Shown piece by piece: positions 9,206-20,251 of a DNA stretch of 64,000 bases. The stretch comes from SG8-41 sp963802355 (GTDB lineage Bacteria > Pseudomonadota > Gammaproteobacteria > Burkholderiales > SG8-41). The stretch is taken from positions 1 through 64,000 of the forward strand of contig CAWDIV010000032.1 of the NCBI GenBank assembly GCA_963802355.1, written 5' to 3'. A program made the position numbers and the translations under genes. A model generated the notes under the pieces. That model had not been told where the DNA came from and did not search any database. It saw only the letters and a list, made by a program, of their open reading frames with translations. Every line of letters begins with the position of its first letter. Position 1 is the first letter of the stretch.

Positions 9206-11201
9206 GGGCGGCCAGCAGTTGCGTGCGGGCGTTTTCGGTGCGCACGACGTCCTCGGCGGGTACGTGGAAATCGCGCTCGTAGTTGAACGTGTGGACGATC
9301 GCCGCGACGATGAGCGCGGCGAACGCCGCCCCCGCAACGAGCCACATGTGCCAGATGAGACCGAAACCGCAGATCGTGCTCAGCGCGGCGAGGACGACAC
9401 CCGCGCTCGTGTTCTTCGGCATGTGAACTGGAACGAAGCCCGCCACGGGCCGCGTGTAGCCGCGACTCTTCATGTCATGCCAGGCGTCGGCTTCGTGAAC
9501 GATCGGCGTGAACGCGAAGTTGTAAGCCGGCGGCGGCGAAGAAGTGGACCACTCCAGGGTGCGGCCGTTCCAGGGATCGCCCGTGGTGTCGCGAAGCGAT
9601 TCCCGCCGCATGAAGCTCACCAGGAGCTGGATGATGAACGATGCGATACCGAGCGCGATCAGCACCGCGCCGAGCGCCGCGATCACGAACCAGATCTGCA
9701 GCGAACCGTCTTCGAAGTGGCTGAGACGGCGGGTAACGCCCTTCAGGCCCAGCACGTACAGCGGCATGAAGGCGACATAGAAACCGATCATCCAGAACCA
9801 GAACGAGCACTTGCCCCAGAACGGGTCGAGCTTGTAGCCGAAGGCCTTCGGGAACCAGTAGGTGATTCCGGCAAACAGTCCGAACACCACGCCGCCGATG
9901 ATGACGTTGTGGAAATGGGCCACGAGGAACAGGCTGTTGTGCAGCACGAAATCGGCCGGCGGCACCGCCAGCAGCACGCCGGTCATTCCGCCGATCACGA
10001 ACGTGACCATGAAGCCGATCGTCCACAGCATCGGGACCTCGAAGCGGATGCGCCCTCGATACATGGTGAAGAGCCAGTTGAAGATCTTGGCGCCCGTGGG
10101 AATCGAGATGACCATCGTGGCGATGCCGAAGAACGAGTTCACGCTCGCGCCCGAGCCCATCGTGAAGAAGTGGTGCAGCCAGACGAGGTACGACAGGATC
10201 GTGATCACCACCGTCGCGTAGACCATCGACGTGTAGCCGAAAAGGCGCTTGCCGCTGAAGGCGGCCACGACCTCGGAATAGATGCCGAACGCGGGCAGGA
10301 TCAGGATGTACACCTCCGGATGCCCCCAGATCCAGATGAGGTTGACGTACATCATCGGGTTGCCGCCAAGCTCGTTGGTGAAGAAGTGCGTTCCGACATA
10401 GCGGTCGAGGGCGAGCAACGCGAGCGCGGCGGTCAGCACCGGAAAGGTGACAACGATCAGCACGTTCGTGCACAGCGTGGTCCACACGAAGATCGGCATC
10501 TTCATCATGCTCATGCCGGGGGCGCGCATCTTGACGATGGTGGCGATGAGATTGATGCCGGACAGCGTGGTGCCCACCCCCGCCAGCTGGATCGACCATA
10601 TGTAGTAATCGACGCCGACGCCCGGACTGTGGATGATCCCCGACAGCGGTGGGTAGGCGAGCCAGCCGGTCTGCGCGAACTCGCCGACGAACAGCGACAT
10701 CATAAGGAGCGCGGTGCCGGAGACGGTCATCCAGAAGCTGAAATTGTTGAGGAACGGGAAGGCGACGTCGCGAGCGCCGATCTGCAGCGGCATCGCGAAG
10801 TTCATGAGCCCCGTGACGAGCGGCATCGCGACGAACAAGACCATGATGACGCCGTGCGCGGTGAAGATCTGGTCGTAGTGGTGCGGCGGCAGGTAGCCCA
10901 TCGAGTCACCGAAGGCGACGGCCTGCTGGGCGCGCATCATGATGGCGTCGGAGAAGCCGCGAAGCAGCATCACCACCCCCAGGATCACGTACATGATGCC
11001 GATCTTCTTGTGGTCGATGCTGGTGATCCAGTCGCGCCACAACGGGCCCCACGCGCGGAAATAGGTGAGCGCGCCAACCATGCCGAGGCCGCCCAGCACG
11101 ACCCCCGCGAACGTGGCGAGCAGGATCGGGTCGTGGAGGGGAATGGCCTCCCAGGTCAGGCGGCCGAACAGAAGCTTCGTGAGATCAGTATGCTCGGACA
11201 T
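9198..11201 (-). CDS. cyoB: Cytochrome o ubiquinol oxidase subunit I
   Basis: Catalytic subunit of the proton-pumping bo3-type oxidase; it reduces O2 to water with electrons from ubiquinol. The 667 residues match full-length CyoB. Binding-site residues are visible: WIWGHPEVYILILPAFG carries the CuB His and its cross-linked Tyr, LVWLHHFFTMG the CuB His pair, and LVAHFHNVIIGG the heme ligands. FTAHGVIMVLF holds the low-spin heme His in helix II. The cyoA-cyoB gap is six bases and the 3' end overlaps cyoC. The 18-bp palindrome before cyoA suggests control together with acetate and glucan genes. No frame defects were seen, unlike many neighbours. Confidence 0.97.
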   Translation of the reverse strand: MSEHTDLTKLLFGRLTWEAIPLHDPILLATFAGVVLGGLGMVGALTYFRAWGPLWRDWITSIDHKKIGIMYVILGVVMLLRGFSDAIMMRAQQAVAFGDSMGYLPPHHYDQIFTAHGVIMVLFVAMPLVTGLMNFAMPLQIGARDVAFPFLNNFSFWMTVSGTALLMMSLFVGEFAQTGWLAYPPLSGIIHSPGVGVDYYIWSIQLAGVGTTLSGINLIATIVKMRAPGMSMMKMPIFVWTTLCTNVLIVVTFPVLTAALALLALDRYVGTHFFTNELGGNPMMYVNLIWIWGHPEVYILILPAFGIYSEVVAAFSGKRLFGYTSMVYATVVITILSYLVWLHHFFTMGSGASVNSFFGIATMVISIPTGAKIFNWLFTMYRGRIRFEVPMLWTIGFMVTFVIGGMTGVLLAVPPADFVLHNSLFLVAHFHNVIIGGVVFGLFAGITYWFPKAFGYKLDPFWGKCSFWFWMIGFYVAFMPLYVLGLKGVTRRLSHFEDGSLQIWFVIAALGAVLIALGIASFIIQLLVSFMRRESLRDTTGDPWNGRTLEWSTSSPPPAYNFAFTPIVHEADAWHDMKSRGYTRPVAGFVPVHMPKNTSAGVVLAALSTICGFGLIWHMWLVAGAAFAALIVAAIVHTFNYERDFHVPAEDVVRTENARTQLLAAHV

Positions 11202-11207
11202 TCGAGG

Positions 11208-12221
11208 TCAACGTCGATCGGTGACGCGCGGCAAGGCGCTTCCTGCCGGATTCCCGGCAGTGCATATGAACGCATCGGACTGCGAGTTGAGCGCCACCAC
11301 GCCGGGCGCCGCCGACGCGCGGCGCATATCCTGCATCATGATGTCGTGCAGGCACGGCTGGGTCGGGTCGACGCAGCGATTGACAATGGCTTCGAACAGA
11401 CTGGGCGCGACCGTCCCGAATCGGCGCACTGGCTCGCGTTCGCTGGGCCGCTCGAGCTGCACATAGGCATCGCGGCTCAGCTCCTGGCCGCTCGCTTTCG
11501 CCTTCTGCACCCACGCATCGAATTCGGCCGCGCTCGTGCCGAAAAACTTGAACCGCATATGGGAGAAACCGGCACCGCTGTAGTTAGCAGAGAAGCCCTG
11601 GTACTCGCCCGGCCGGTTGATGATCGCGTGCAGCCTGGTCTCCATGGCCGGCATCGCATAGATCTGGCCCGCCAGCGCCGGGACAAAGAACGAATTCATC
11701 ACCGATGACGACGTGATGCTGAAGCGCACGGGCACGTCCACCGGCGCGGCGAGCTCGTTCACCACGGCAATGCCGTGGTCCGGATAGATGAACAGCCATT
11801 TCCAGTCGAGGGCGACGACCTGGATGTTGAGGGTCGGGAGGTCGCGGGGAGCCTGCCGCACGTCGAGCGGGCGATACGGGTCGAGCGTGTGCGTGCCGAT
11901 CCACGTGAGCGCGCCCAGGGCAATGATGATCAGCAGCGGTACGGACCAGATCAGCAGCTCGAGCTGGATGGAGTGGTCCCAGTCCGGCGTGTAACGCGCG
12001 GCCGTGTTCGAAGCCCGATAGCGCCAGGCGAAGACCAGCGTCAGCACGATCACCGGCACGATGATGACCAGCATCAGCACCGTGGAGATAACCAACAGAT
12101 TCGCTTGTTGCGTGGCGATGTAGCCCGACGGGCTCAGCACCACCATGTCGCAGCCCGCCAGTAGCGCACTGCCGGAGAGCAACAAAGAAAGCCAAGAGCG
12201 GGCTTTGCGAGATCCGATCAT
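11208..12221 (-). CDS. cyoA: Cytochrome o ubiquinol oxidase subunit II (lipoprotein)
   Basis: Membrane-anchored subunit II of the bo3-type oxidase, 337 residues. A lipoprotein signal SLLLSGSALLAGC (lipobox LAGC) ends near residue 21. Two helices follow (LLVISTVLMLVIIVPVIVLTLVF and LELLIWSVPLLIIIALGAL), then the cupredoxin domain. In MNSFFVPALAGQIYAMPAMETRLH the positions of CuA Cys and His ligands are non-ligating, which marks a quinol rather than cytochrome c oxidase. A C-terminal ARM-like tail carries extra Cys residues (DPTQPCLHDIM and AFICTAGN). I chose the ATG at 12221; the in-frame upstream residues have no family match, and the ribosome site is weak. Confidence 0.94.
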   Translation of the reverse strand: MIGSRKARSWLSLLLSGSALLAGCDMVVLSPSGYIATQQANLLVISTVLMLVIIVPVIVLTLVFAWRYRASNTAARYTPDWDHSIQLELLIWSVPLLIIIALGALTWIGTHTLDPYRPLDVRQAPRDLPTLNIQVVALDWKWLFIYPDHGIAVVNELAAPVDVPVRFSITSSSVMNSFFVPALAGQIYAMPAMETRLHAIINRPGEYQGFSANYSGAGFSHMRFKFFGTSAAEFDAWVQKAKASGQELSRDAYVQLERPSEREPVRRFGTVAPSLFEAIVNRCVDPTQPCLHDIMMQDMRRASAAPGVVALNSQSDAFICTAGNPAGSALPRVTDRR

Positions 12222-12271
12222 GCGATCTTGGGCTGTAGTTAACTCCGGATCCCCGCCGAAAAAACGGCTAC

Positions 12272-12412
12272 CTATAGCGCGCGCGGGACCAGAAGCTCCA
12301 TCACCGCCGCGGGTATGATCAGCATGTCGCCCATGCCGAAGTGCTGACGCCCACCCGGGTTGTCCGGGTTGACCACCTCGGTCACGAACAACCACAATGA
12401 ATTGAGCCTCAT
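12272..12412 (-). CDS. Small ORF (46 aa) upstream of cyoA, function unknown
   Basis: The ATG at 12412 opens a 46-codon frame, MRLNSLWLFVTEVVNPDNPG through MELLVPRAL, that ends 50 bases before cyoA. AGGGATGG lies about 12 bases before the ATG. An 18-bp palindrome (12475-12492) and a GATACT hexamer (12446-12451) lie just upstream, which would make it the first gene of the cyo transcript. The sequence has amphipathic and hydrophobic stretches but no domain I recognise. It could be a leader peptide, a micro-subunit or a chance frame. Its position between the putative promoter and cyoA is the best argument for it. Confidence 0.4.
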   Translation of the reverse strand: MRLNSLWLFVTEVVNPDNPGGRQHFGMGDMLIIPAAVMELLVPRAL

Positions 12413-12474
12413 ACGTGACGCCATCCCTGGGTGAATGAGGCTTTAAGTATCAGCCATTTTCAGTCAGGCCTACT

Positions 12475-12492
12475 ATTGGACCAAAGGGCAAC
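12475..12492. promoter_or_regulatory. 18-bp palindromic operator, copy 2 (upstream of smORF-cyoABCD)
   Basis: ATTGGACCAAAGGGCAAC: the left half is perfect, the right half degenerate. A -10-like GATACT on the minus strand (12446-12451) lies 23 bases downstream. This is the weakest of the five main copies, but position and spacing match the others. Confidence 0.5.
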
Positions 12493-12617
12493 CTGGAGTT
12501 GGAGTTGAGCCGCTTTCGCGGACACTTCATTCAGGTCGGCGGAACCTACACGGATGAGTAACGCAACCAGTCTCCCCGGCGCCGCGCGAAGCCTTAGAGC
12601 GCCCAACAAAATAAAAT

Positions 12618-12682
12618 CCCCTCTCCTCGTGCTCACGGGGAGAGCTGCGAACGCGGCGAGGGGCCGGTTAGGGTGAGGGGCA
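12618..12682. repeat. Intergenic hairpin repeat of the CCCCTCTCC...GGGTGAGGGG type
   Basis: A GC-rich block with CCCCTCTCC at its left end, GGTTAGGGTGAGGGG at its right end and a CTCACGGGGAGAG hairpin inside. It lies between the glucose dehydrogenase stop and the cyo promoter. A related hairpin with GAGGGGATGGGGGTGAGGG lies at 32376-32419. Such elements are common intergenic repeats in proteobacteria. Confidence 0.5.
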
Positions 12683-12709
12683 CAAAAACAATGAACGGAG
12701 CCGCAGCGA

Positions 12710-13759
12710 TCACGCCTCGGCGAACTGGATGACGACCTTGACGTCGTCGGCTGTCCGCTCGAGGGCACGCGCGAAGTCCTCCGGCCGCTCGCGTCGCGTC
12801 ACCAGGCGCGCCAGCCATCCGCGGTCCGCCCGGGCCAGCGCTTCGCCGGCCTTGTACCAATGCCGTTTATTCGCGTTGACGCTACCGACGACGACGAGGT
12901 TGCGCAGCACCATGTGGCTCGCGATGTCGGCCGTCGCGGCCCCCATCGTGCGGCCGCCGCTCCCGACGCCCGTGAGACACACGACACCGCCCGGCGCGAT
13001 GGTCCGGGCCGAGTCGGCGATGACCTGCCCGACGCCCGTGCATTCTATGACCACGTCCGGCGCGAAGCCGATCTCCGCAATGCTGCCGGAATGGTAGGTC
13101 GCGCCGAGGGCGCGCACGAGCTCGGGCTTGAGGCCCGATTCGACGCGGTCGAAGACATGGATGTCGAGACCAGTCTTCTTCCCGAGGAGCGCGGCGAGCA
13201 GACCGATCGGCCCCGCGCCGGTGACGAGCGCAGTCCGAGGATCCCAGAAAGCGCGCTTGCCGACTGCAACGACCTGCTCCCAGGCCTTCGCGACGACGGT
13301 GGCGGGCTCGAGCAGCACGCCGTAGAGTCCGAGAGACGGGTCGACCTTCATCACGTACTCCGGCTCGATGCGCCAGCGCTCGGACATGAAGCCGTCGATC
13401 TCCTTGATGCCGCGCTCGGTGTACTGGCCGTTGCGGCACATGTCCCACTCGCCCACCGCGCAATTCGAGCATGGCACGGGGTCGGGCCGGCGGACGATGC
13501 CGACCACGAGGTCGCCCGTCTTGAGTGTGCCTCTCGGGCCCGGATCCACCACGCGGCCCAGCGATTCGTGGCCCAGCACGAGGCGCGTCTTGCCGCGCGG
13601 CGCCCAACCGTACTTACCTTCCGCGATCTCGGCATCGGTGCCACAGACGCCGACGGCGATGGCTTCAACGAGCACCGAGCCGTCGCCTGCATCGGGCTCC
13701 GCAACGTCCTCTAGCTGTATGGTCCCTGCACGCTTCGGCTCGACGGTGATTGCCTTCAT
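12710..13759 (-). CDS. Zinc-dependent glucose 1-dehydrogenase (MDR superfamily)
   Basis: Medium-chain dehydrogenase of 349 residues resembling archaeal-type glucose 1-dehydrogenases, which oxidise glucose to gluconolactone with NAD(P)+. The catalytic-zinc region is VGVCGTDAEIAEGKYG (about residues 36-51) and LVLGHESLGRVV (about 62-73). The structural lobe PVPCSNCAVGEWDMC has closely spaced Cys residues, followed by GIKEIDGFMSERW, very like the archaeal enzymes. The Rossmann motif TGAGPIGLLAALLG lies near 185. The ATG at 13759 follows AGGAGAGG. It stands alone downstream of a 149-bp inverted-repeat element that separates it from the amylase-GMC-glucosidase group. Substrate assignment is by family; another polyol or sugar is possible. 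Confidence 0.8.
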   Translation of the reverse strand: MKAITVEPKRAGTIQLEDVAEPDAGDGSVLVEAIAVGVCGTDAEIAEGKYGWAPRGKTRLVLGHESLGRVVDPGPRGTLKTGDLVVGIVRRPDPVPCSNCAVGEWDMCRNGQYTERGIKEIDGFMSERWRIEPEYVMKVDPSLGLYGVLLEPATVVAKAWEQVVAVGKRAFWDPRTALVTGAGPIGLLAALLGKKTGLDIHVFDRVESGLKPELVRALGATYHSGSIAEIGFAPDVVIECTGVGQVIADSARTIAPGGVVCLTGVGSGGRTMGAATADIASHMVLRNLVVVGSVNANKRHWYKAGEALARADRGWLARLVTRRERPEDFARALERTADDVKVVIQFAEA

Positions 13760-13787
13760 GGGATGCCCCTCTCCTGAATCCGTTTTC

Positions 13788-13936
13788 CTAGCAGCGTGAT
13801 GCAAAATGGTTCGTCACTCCCGCGAAGGCGGGAGTCCAGAAAATGCATTCCACGCAAATCAACAACTTCTAGATTCCCGCCTGCGCGGGAATGACGGAAT
13901 TCACGTAACTCAAAGAGTCCTGCATCACGCTGCTAG
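13788..13936. mobile_element. MITE-like element, 149 bp, 16-bp perfect terminal inverted repeats
   Basis: Ends are CTAGCAGCGTGATGCA (13788-13803) and its exact reverse complement (13921-13936). Inside are two dRS3-like palindromes, TCCCGCGAAGGCGGGA and TTCCCGCCTGCGCGGGAA, in a head-to-tail layout. No ORF is present. It sits between the glucose dehydrogenase start and the amylase stop. The structure suggests a non-autonomous transposable or REP-type unit. Confidence 0.65.
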
Positions 13937-13959
13937 TGTATCGGCACTTCGTAACCTCG

Positions 13960-15441
13960 TCATCGCGCGTGCGAGACTGCAAACACGTGGTAGCCCCATG
14001 CGGGCATGTCGAGGTAGAGACCTTGCCGCGTCAAATTACTTCCGTCGCGGTCGTAGGACGCGGGGCCCGTGAGATCCTGGAGCCGCCACGTCCGCCCCTC
14101 CAGGTCGCGCCACGGCATCGTAACGTAGCACTGGCTCTGGTGAGGGGCGTAGTTGACGGCGACGAGGCGGCGCAGCTCGCCCGGCCCGGTCCAGGAGAAA
14201 GCGATGAAGGCTTCCCACGTCCCGTTCCCGTCCCAGGCGGGGACGCATTCGAGCAATTGCCACTGGCCGTCGCGAACGACCGGCTGGCGTAGCACAGCCA
14301 GCAGCCGTTCGTAGAACCGTTCCAGCTTCTGGTCGATGGGCTCGGCCGGGCCTCGAACCAGATGGGGCGAGATGCGTTTCTTGCGCCCCTGGAATTGTCC
14401 CTGGTGAAAGAAACGCAGACCGGTGGACAAGAACGTAATGACCGCCGCCGCTTCATGCGCGTCCTGCGAAAACGCTGCAGCCGACCGCGGCTCGTCGTGG
14501 TTTTCCAGGAAGCGGGCCAGCTTGTCCTGATAATCGAGTCCCGCGTGAAAATGCTCGCGCACTGGCCGCGCATGGCCTTCGCGCAAGCGATCGTATAGCC
14601 GTTTGTCGTAAGCGTAATCGAATCCCTGTTGCAGCAGCGTCCATTCCCGATCCCAGTAGACCTCGGCCATGAACTGGAAGTCCGGATGTTTCCGCCGCAC
14701 GGACTCGGTCGCCTTCGGCCAGAATAGCTCAGCCCGGATGCCCCAGGTGCTTTCGAACACGTCGGGCAAGATCAGCATGGCCATGTCGCAGCGCACGCCG
14801 TCGCATTGCCCGGCGATTCTCTCCAACTCGCCGATCATCGCTTGCTGCAATTGCGAGTTGCCATAGTTGAGCTGCAACGTGTCGGGCCAGCCCTCAAAGT
14901 ACGGATCCCGGCCGTAAGCCAGCAACAGCGACCCGTTTTTTGTTTGCACTCGGCAGTAATTCCGCGGCGAGCGGGCCAAATCAGTCTCGCTGCCATGGAT
15001 AAAGTATTCCGGGTGCTCGTCGATCCACGGGTGATCCGGGGCCATGTGGTTGGGGACAAAGTCGAGCATCATCTTCAGTCCGCGTTTTTGCAGCCGCTGT
15101 CGCAAACGGGCGAGCGCCGCGTCGCCGCCCAGATCGCGATGGACAATGTAGTTTTGGATGGCGAACCCTGAGCCGGCGATATCCTCCTCTCGCAAGTCCG
15201 GCAGCGTCCCTTGAAATTCTTTGCGCCATTCGGGATTCGCCCGCGAGATCGCTTGCGCAGCAGGGCCGGTCTGCCAGACGCTCAGTAACCAGACCCAGTC
15301 AAAACCCAGCTCGGCCAGGCGGTCCAGGTCGGCGTCCGGAATGTCGTCCAGAGTCGCTGCGCGGCCCAACTTCCGGGACAGTTCCGTCAACCAGACGCGG
15401 CTGTTGACTTGGTAAAGCGACGGATAGCGGGTTATTTTCAT
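13960..15441 (-). CDS. GH13 alpha-amylase family glycosidase
   Basis: Glycoside hydrolase of 493 residues acting on alpha-glucans or alpha-glucosides, probably cytoplasmic because there is no signal peptide. The four GH13 regions are clear: I DFVPNHMA (near 138), II GVRCDMAM with the Asp nucleophile (near 223), III EVYWD with the acid/base Glu (near 262) and IV FLENHDEPR with the transition-state Asp (near 315). The C-terminal beta domain reads YAPHQSQCYV. The ATG at 15441 lies seven bases downstream of the GMC reading-frame end, inside a short relic of a glucosidase gene. The context with glucosidase and GMC oxidoreductase suggests intracellular glycogen or trehalose turnover. Exact specificity cannot be assigned. 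Confidence 0.88.
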   Translation of the reverse strand: MKITRYPSLYQVNSRVWLTELSRKLGRAATLDDIPDADLDRLAELGFDWVWLLSVWQTGPAAQAISRANPEWRKEFQGTLPDLREEDIAGSGFAIQNYIVHRDLGGDAALARLRQRLQKRGLKMMLDFVPNHMAPDHPWIDEHPEYFIHGSETDLARSPRNYCRVQTKNGSLLLAYGRDPYFEGWPDTLQLNYGNSQLQQAMIGELERIAGQCDGVRCDMAMLILPDVFESTWGIRAELFWPKATESVRRKHPDFQFMAEVYWDREWTLLQQGFDYAYDKRLYDRLREGHARPVREHFHAGLDYQDKLARFLENHDEPRSAAAFSQDAHEAAAVITFLSTGLRFFHQGQFQGRKKRISPHLVRGPAEPIDQKLERFYERLLAVLRQPVVRDGQWQLLECVPAWDGNGTWEAFIAFSWTGPGELRRLVAVNYAPHQSQCYVTMPWRDLEGRTWRLQDLTGPASYDRDGSNLTRQGLYLDMPAWGYHVFAVSHAR

Positions 15442-15447
15442 GATCTT

Positions 15448-17010
15448 TCAAATGGAACGAGCCCGTCGGGCACTCGACGGTGAGGTCGTCGCCGTAGAAG
15501 CCGTAGAAGTGACGCTTGCCGTGCACGTCCAGGGACCCGCGGAGTGCACCCCGTGCACGCTACCGCGGCGGGGATGAGCGGCCACGCGAGGCGAGTCGAT
15601 CCGGCTCGCTACTCGCAGCGCCCACGCATAGATGGTCAGTGCCGGGTTCACGCGGCTCGAGCGTGGCAGCACGCTGCCGTCCACCACGTACACATTCTCC
15701 AGCCCATGCACCCGCCCTTCCGCATCGACGACAGAGTTCGCGGGATCGCTCCCCGCGATCAGCGTGCCGCACGCATGTGCGGTCCCGGCGATGGAAACGG
15801 CTTGTGTCACCGGCACGTAGCCCAGACGCACCAACTGACGACGCATTGTGCGAATGAGCTGCCGATGTTCTGCGTAGGCGTTGGGCAACCGTGCCGGGTC
15901 ATGGTCGATCCGCGGGGGCGAGCCCGCCTCGGCGGCCACGCGCTGGTCCGGATGGGAACCGTCTTCGGTCTGGAGGAACAACCCTACCGCGCGCTGCGCG
16001 AACGGCTCGATCAGCGCACTCGGCACAAACGCCGGTGCCTGCGTCAGCACGATCTCGCGCGTCAGGCTGCCGCCGAGCGTCTGCACGCTGCTGTGTGGAA
16101 ACGCGCCGTGCATGAGCAGCTGCGTCTTGCCCAGCGCGTCGGTGATTTTCCGATGCGAAAACGCGAGCAGCGCGGTGAGCACATGAAACTTGTAATTGCG
16201 TCCCACGTTCCGATAGGCAGGCAGCGCATCCGCCAGTCCACTCTGCTCCAGATAACCCTGAAGCAGCCGCGGACTGTGGAGGGCGCCGGCCGCCAGAATC
16301 ACCGTGTCGGCCTCATGGCGAGACCCGTCCTCGCACTCGACACCCGCGAGGCGCATCGGGCTGTTCGCATCCGCTATCAATGCACGAACTGCCTTGCCGG
16401 TCGCGATAGTGAGATTGGGCTTTCCGCGCACACGATCGAGCAGGCATTTCTCGGCGTCGCTCTTCAGCCCGCGTACCGAGGCGAAGCCGTCGAAGCGGCA
16501 TGCCTCCTCCGGATAGCTCAGGATGTCCGCCGACAGGCCCAGATTGATGATGTGCTTCGTCCAACCGGCATCGATTCCGTGCAAGCCGGAGAACAGCTTT
16601 TGCAGATTGGGCTCCGCGTTGAAAGTACGTACGCCGAGAAGTTCCTCGGCCTCATCGTAGAATGGCGCGAGCTCCTGGTAACCGATGGGCCAGGCTCGGC
16701 ACTGATGCGCCGGATCGGCCTCGAACTCGTGCGGGGCGAAGCGCAGCAGCGCCGCGCCGTACCATTTCGTTTTGCCGCCCAGGTTGAAGTGCTCTTCGGG
16801 AACCACCTGCTTGCCGTGGCGATCCACCCAGGGCTCTTTGCTCAGATACGCGCCCCGCCGCATGACGGTGTCTACATCGAGCGTGCTTCCGTCCCGCGGC
16901 AGCGGCAACCCTTTTTCGAGCAGCAGCACCTTCTTCCCGGCCTGGGTCAAGTGGTACGCTGCTGCCGAGCCGCCGGCGCCCGACCCGATGATGATTACAT
17001 CGTATTCCAT
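15448..17010 (-). CDS. GMC-family FAD oxidoreductase
   Basis: Flavoprotein of the glucose-methanol-choline family, up to 520 residues. The N-terminal FAD loop YDVIIIGSGAGGSAAAYHL lies at residues 3-21, with the glycine-rich second motif LEKG after it. HFNLGGKTKWYGAALLRF corresponds to the flavin-binding loop near 92. VILAAGALHSPRLLQ is near 240, and the C-terminal block HACGTLIAGSDPANSVVD followed by VYVVDGSVLPRSSRVNPALTIYAWALRVA holds the catalytic His/Asn region. Such short bacterial GMC proteins oxidise sugars, polyols or sterol-like alcohols; the substrate here is unknown. The last roughly 30 residues are out of character and come from a glucosidase relic, so the original C-terminus has probably been replaced. 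It starts 56 bases after the glucosidase stop. Confidence 0.86.
   Translation of the reverse strand: MEYDVIIIGSGAGGSAAAYHLTQAGKKVLLLEKGLPLPRDGSTLDVDTVMRRGAYLSKEPWVDRHGKQVVPEEHFNLGGKTKWYGAALLRFAPHEFEADPAHQCRAWPIGYQELAPFYDEAEELLGVRTFNAEPNLQKLFSGLHGIDAGWTKHIINLGLSADILSYPEEACRFDGFASVRGLKSDAEKCLLDRVRGKPNLTIATGKAVRALIADANSPMRLAGVECEDGSRHEADTVILAAGALHSPRLLQGYLEQSGLADALPAYRNVGRNYKFHVLTALLAFSHRKITDALGKTQLLMHGAFPHSSVQTLGGSLTREIVLTQAPAFVPSALIEPFAQRAVGLFLQTEDGSHPDQRVAAEAGSPPRIDHDPARLPNAYAEHRQLIRTMRRQLVRLGYVPVTQAVSIAGTAHACGTLIAGSDPANSVVDAEGRVHGLENVYVVDGSVLPRSSRVNPALTIYAWALRVASRIDSPRVAAHPRRGSVHGVHSAGPWTCTASVTSTASTATTSPSSARRARSI
15449..15546 (-). pseudogene. Relic of a third MGH1-like glucosidase gene
   Basis: In the frame offset from the end of the GMC ORF the DNA reads HFYGFYGDDLTVECPTGS. 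This matches LYSFYGDEFKVQCPTGS in the glucosidase at 17.1-19.8 kb and FLGDEFKVALPWGS in the one at 42.8-45.5 kb. Only about 30 codons remain. The fragment forms a spurious tail on the GMC ORF. Confidence 0.6.
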
Positions 17011-17066
17011 CTGCCTACGCCGACATTCCTATCGCCTTCGACCGAACTCTGCCTCACTGCAAATGT

Positions 17067-19797
<2,731 letters not shown>

Positions 19798-20101
19798 TTC
19801 TTTGCCTCCTTATTCGAACCTCAGAATACGAACCCGAACTGCCGGTGGTCCGGGCGCGGTTACCCCGGATAATCTGCACTCGAGCATCACCGCGGGCCGC
19901 GAGCCGTCGCCCGCAACTCGCACGATCCTCATGCACACAACACAGACAAGATCAAAGGCAGATTGGCCGCGGATAGACCCAGATAAATGCGGACAAGGTC
20001 GAGAACAGATCGGCCGCCGATGAACGCCGATATCGCGTCGTCATTGGGATCCCCTTATTGTTTGTCCTGCTCGACGGTATCGCGAGCGCGGAGCACGTGA
20101 T

Positions 20102-20119
20102 ATTGGACCTTGGTCCTAT
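20102..20119. promoter_or_regulatory. 18-bp palindromic operator, copy 3 (upstream of glucosidase unit)
   Basis: ATTGGACCTTGGTCCTAT, 16 of 18 matches to the perfect palindrome. On the minus strand a -10-like GATACC (20076-20081) lies 20 bases downstream. The glucosidase start is 305 bases away, so the transcript would have a long leader. The intervening 19798-20075 has no ORF I trust. Confidence 0.65.
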
Positions 20120-20177
20120 CGGATCGAGGGAGCGTCAGCCGGCGGCCAGTGTCACTTCACCGTGAGGAGACGGAAAC

Positions 20178-20200
20178 GGTGTCAGGAACCTTTAAGGCGA
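20178..20200. repeat. Half copy of the GGTGTCAGGAACC hairpin repeat
   Basis: GGTGTCAGGAACCTTTAAGG matches the left arm and loop of the hairpins at 35041-35081 and 33341-33377. The right arm is lost. It lies just past the AsmA-like stop codon. Confidence 0.45.
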
Positions 20201-20251
20201 GTCCTGCTGAAAGAGAAGCCTCTGCTGGACGTTGGTCGAACTAAATCCCGG

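Noticed and set aside
9204..11708. 834-codon plus-strand open frame opposite cyoB
   Set aside because: It is the antisense shadow of a strongly conserved gene in GC-rich DNA; its translation is rich in Arg, His and Glu and matches no family pattern.
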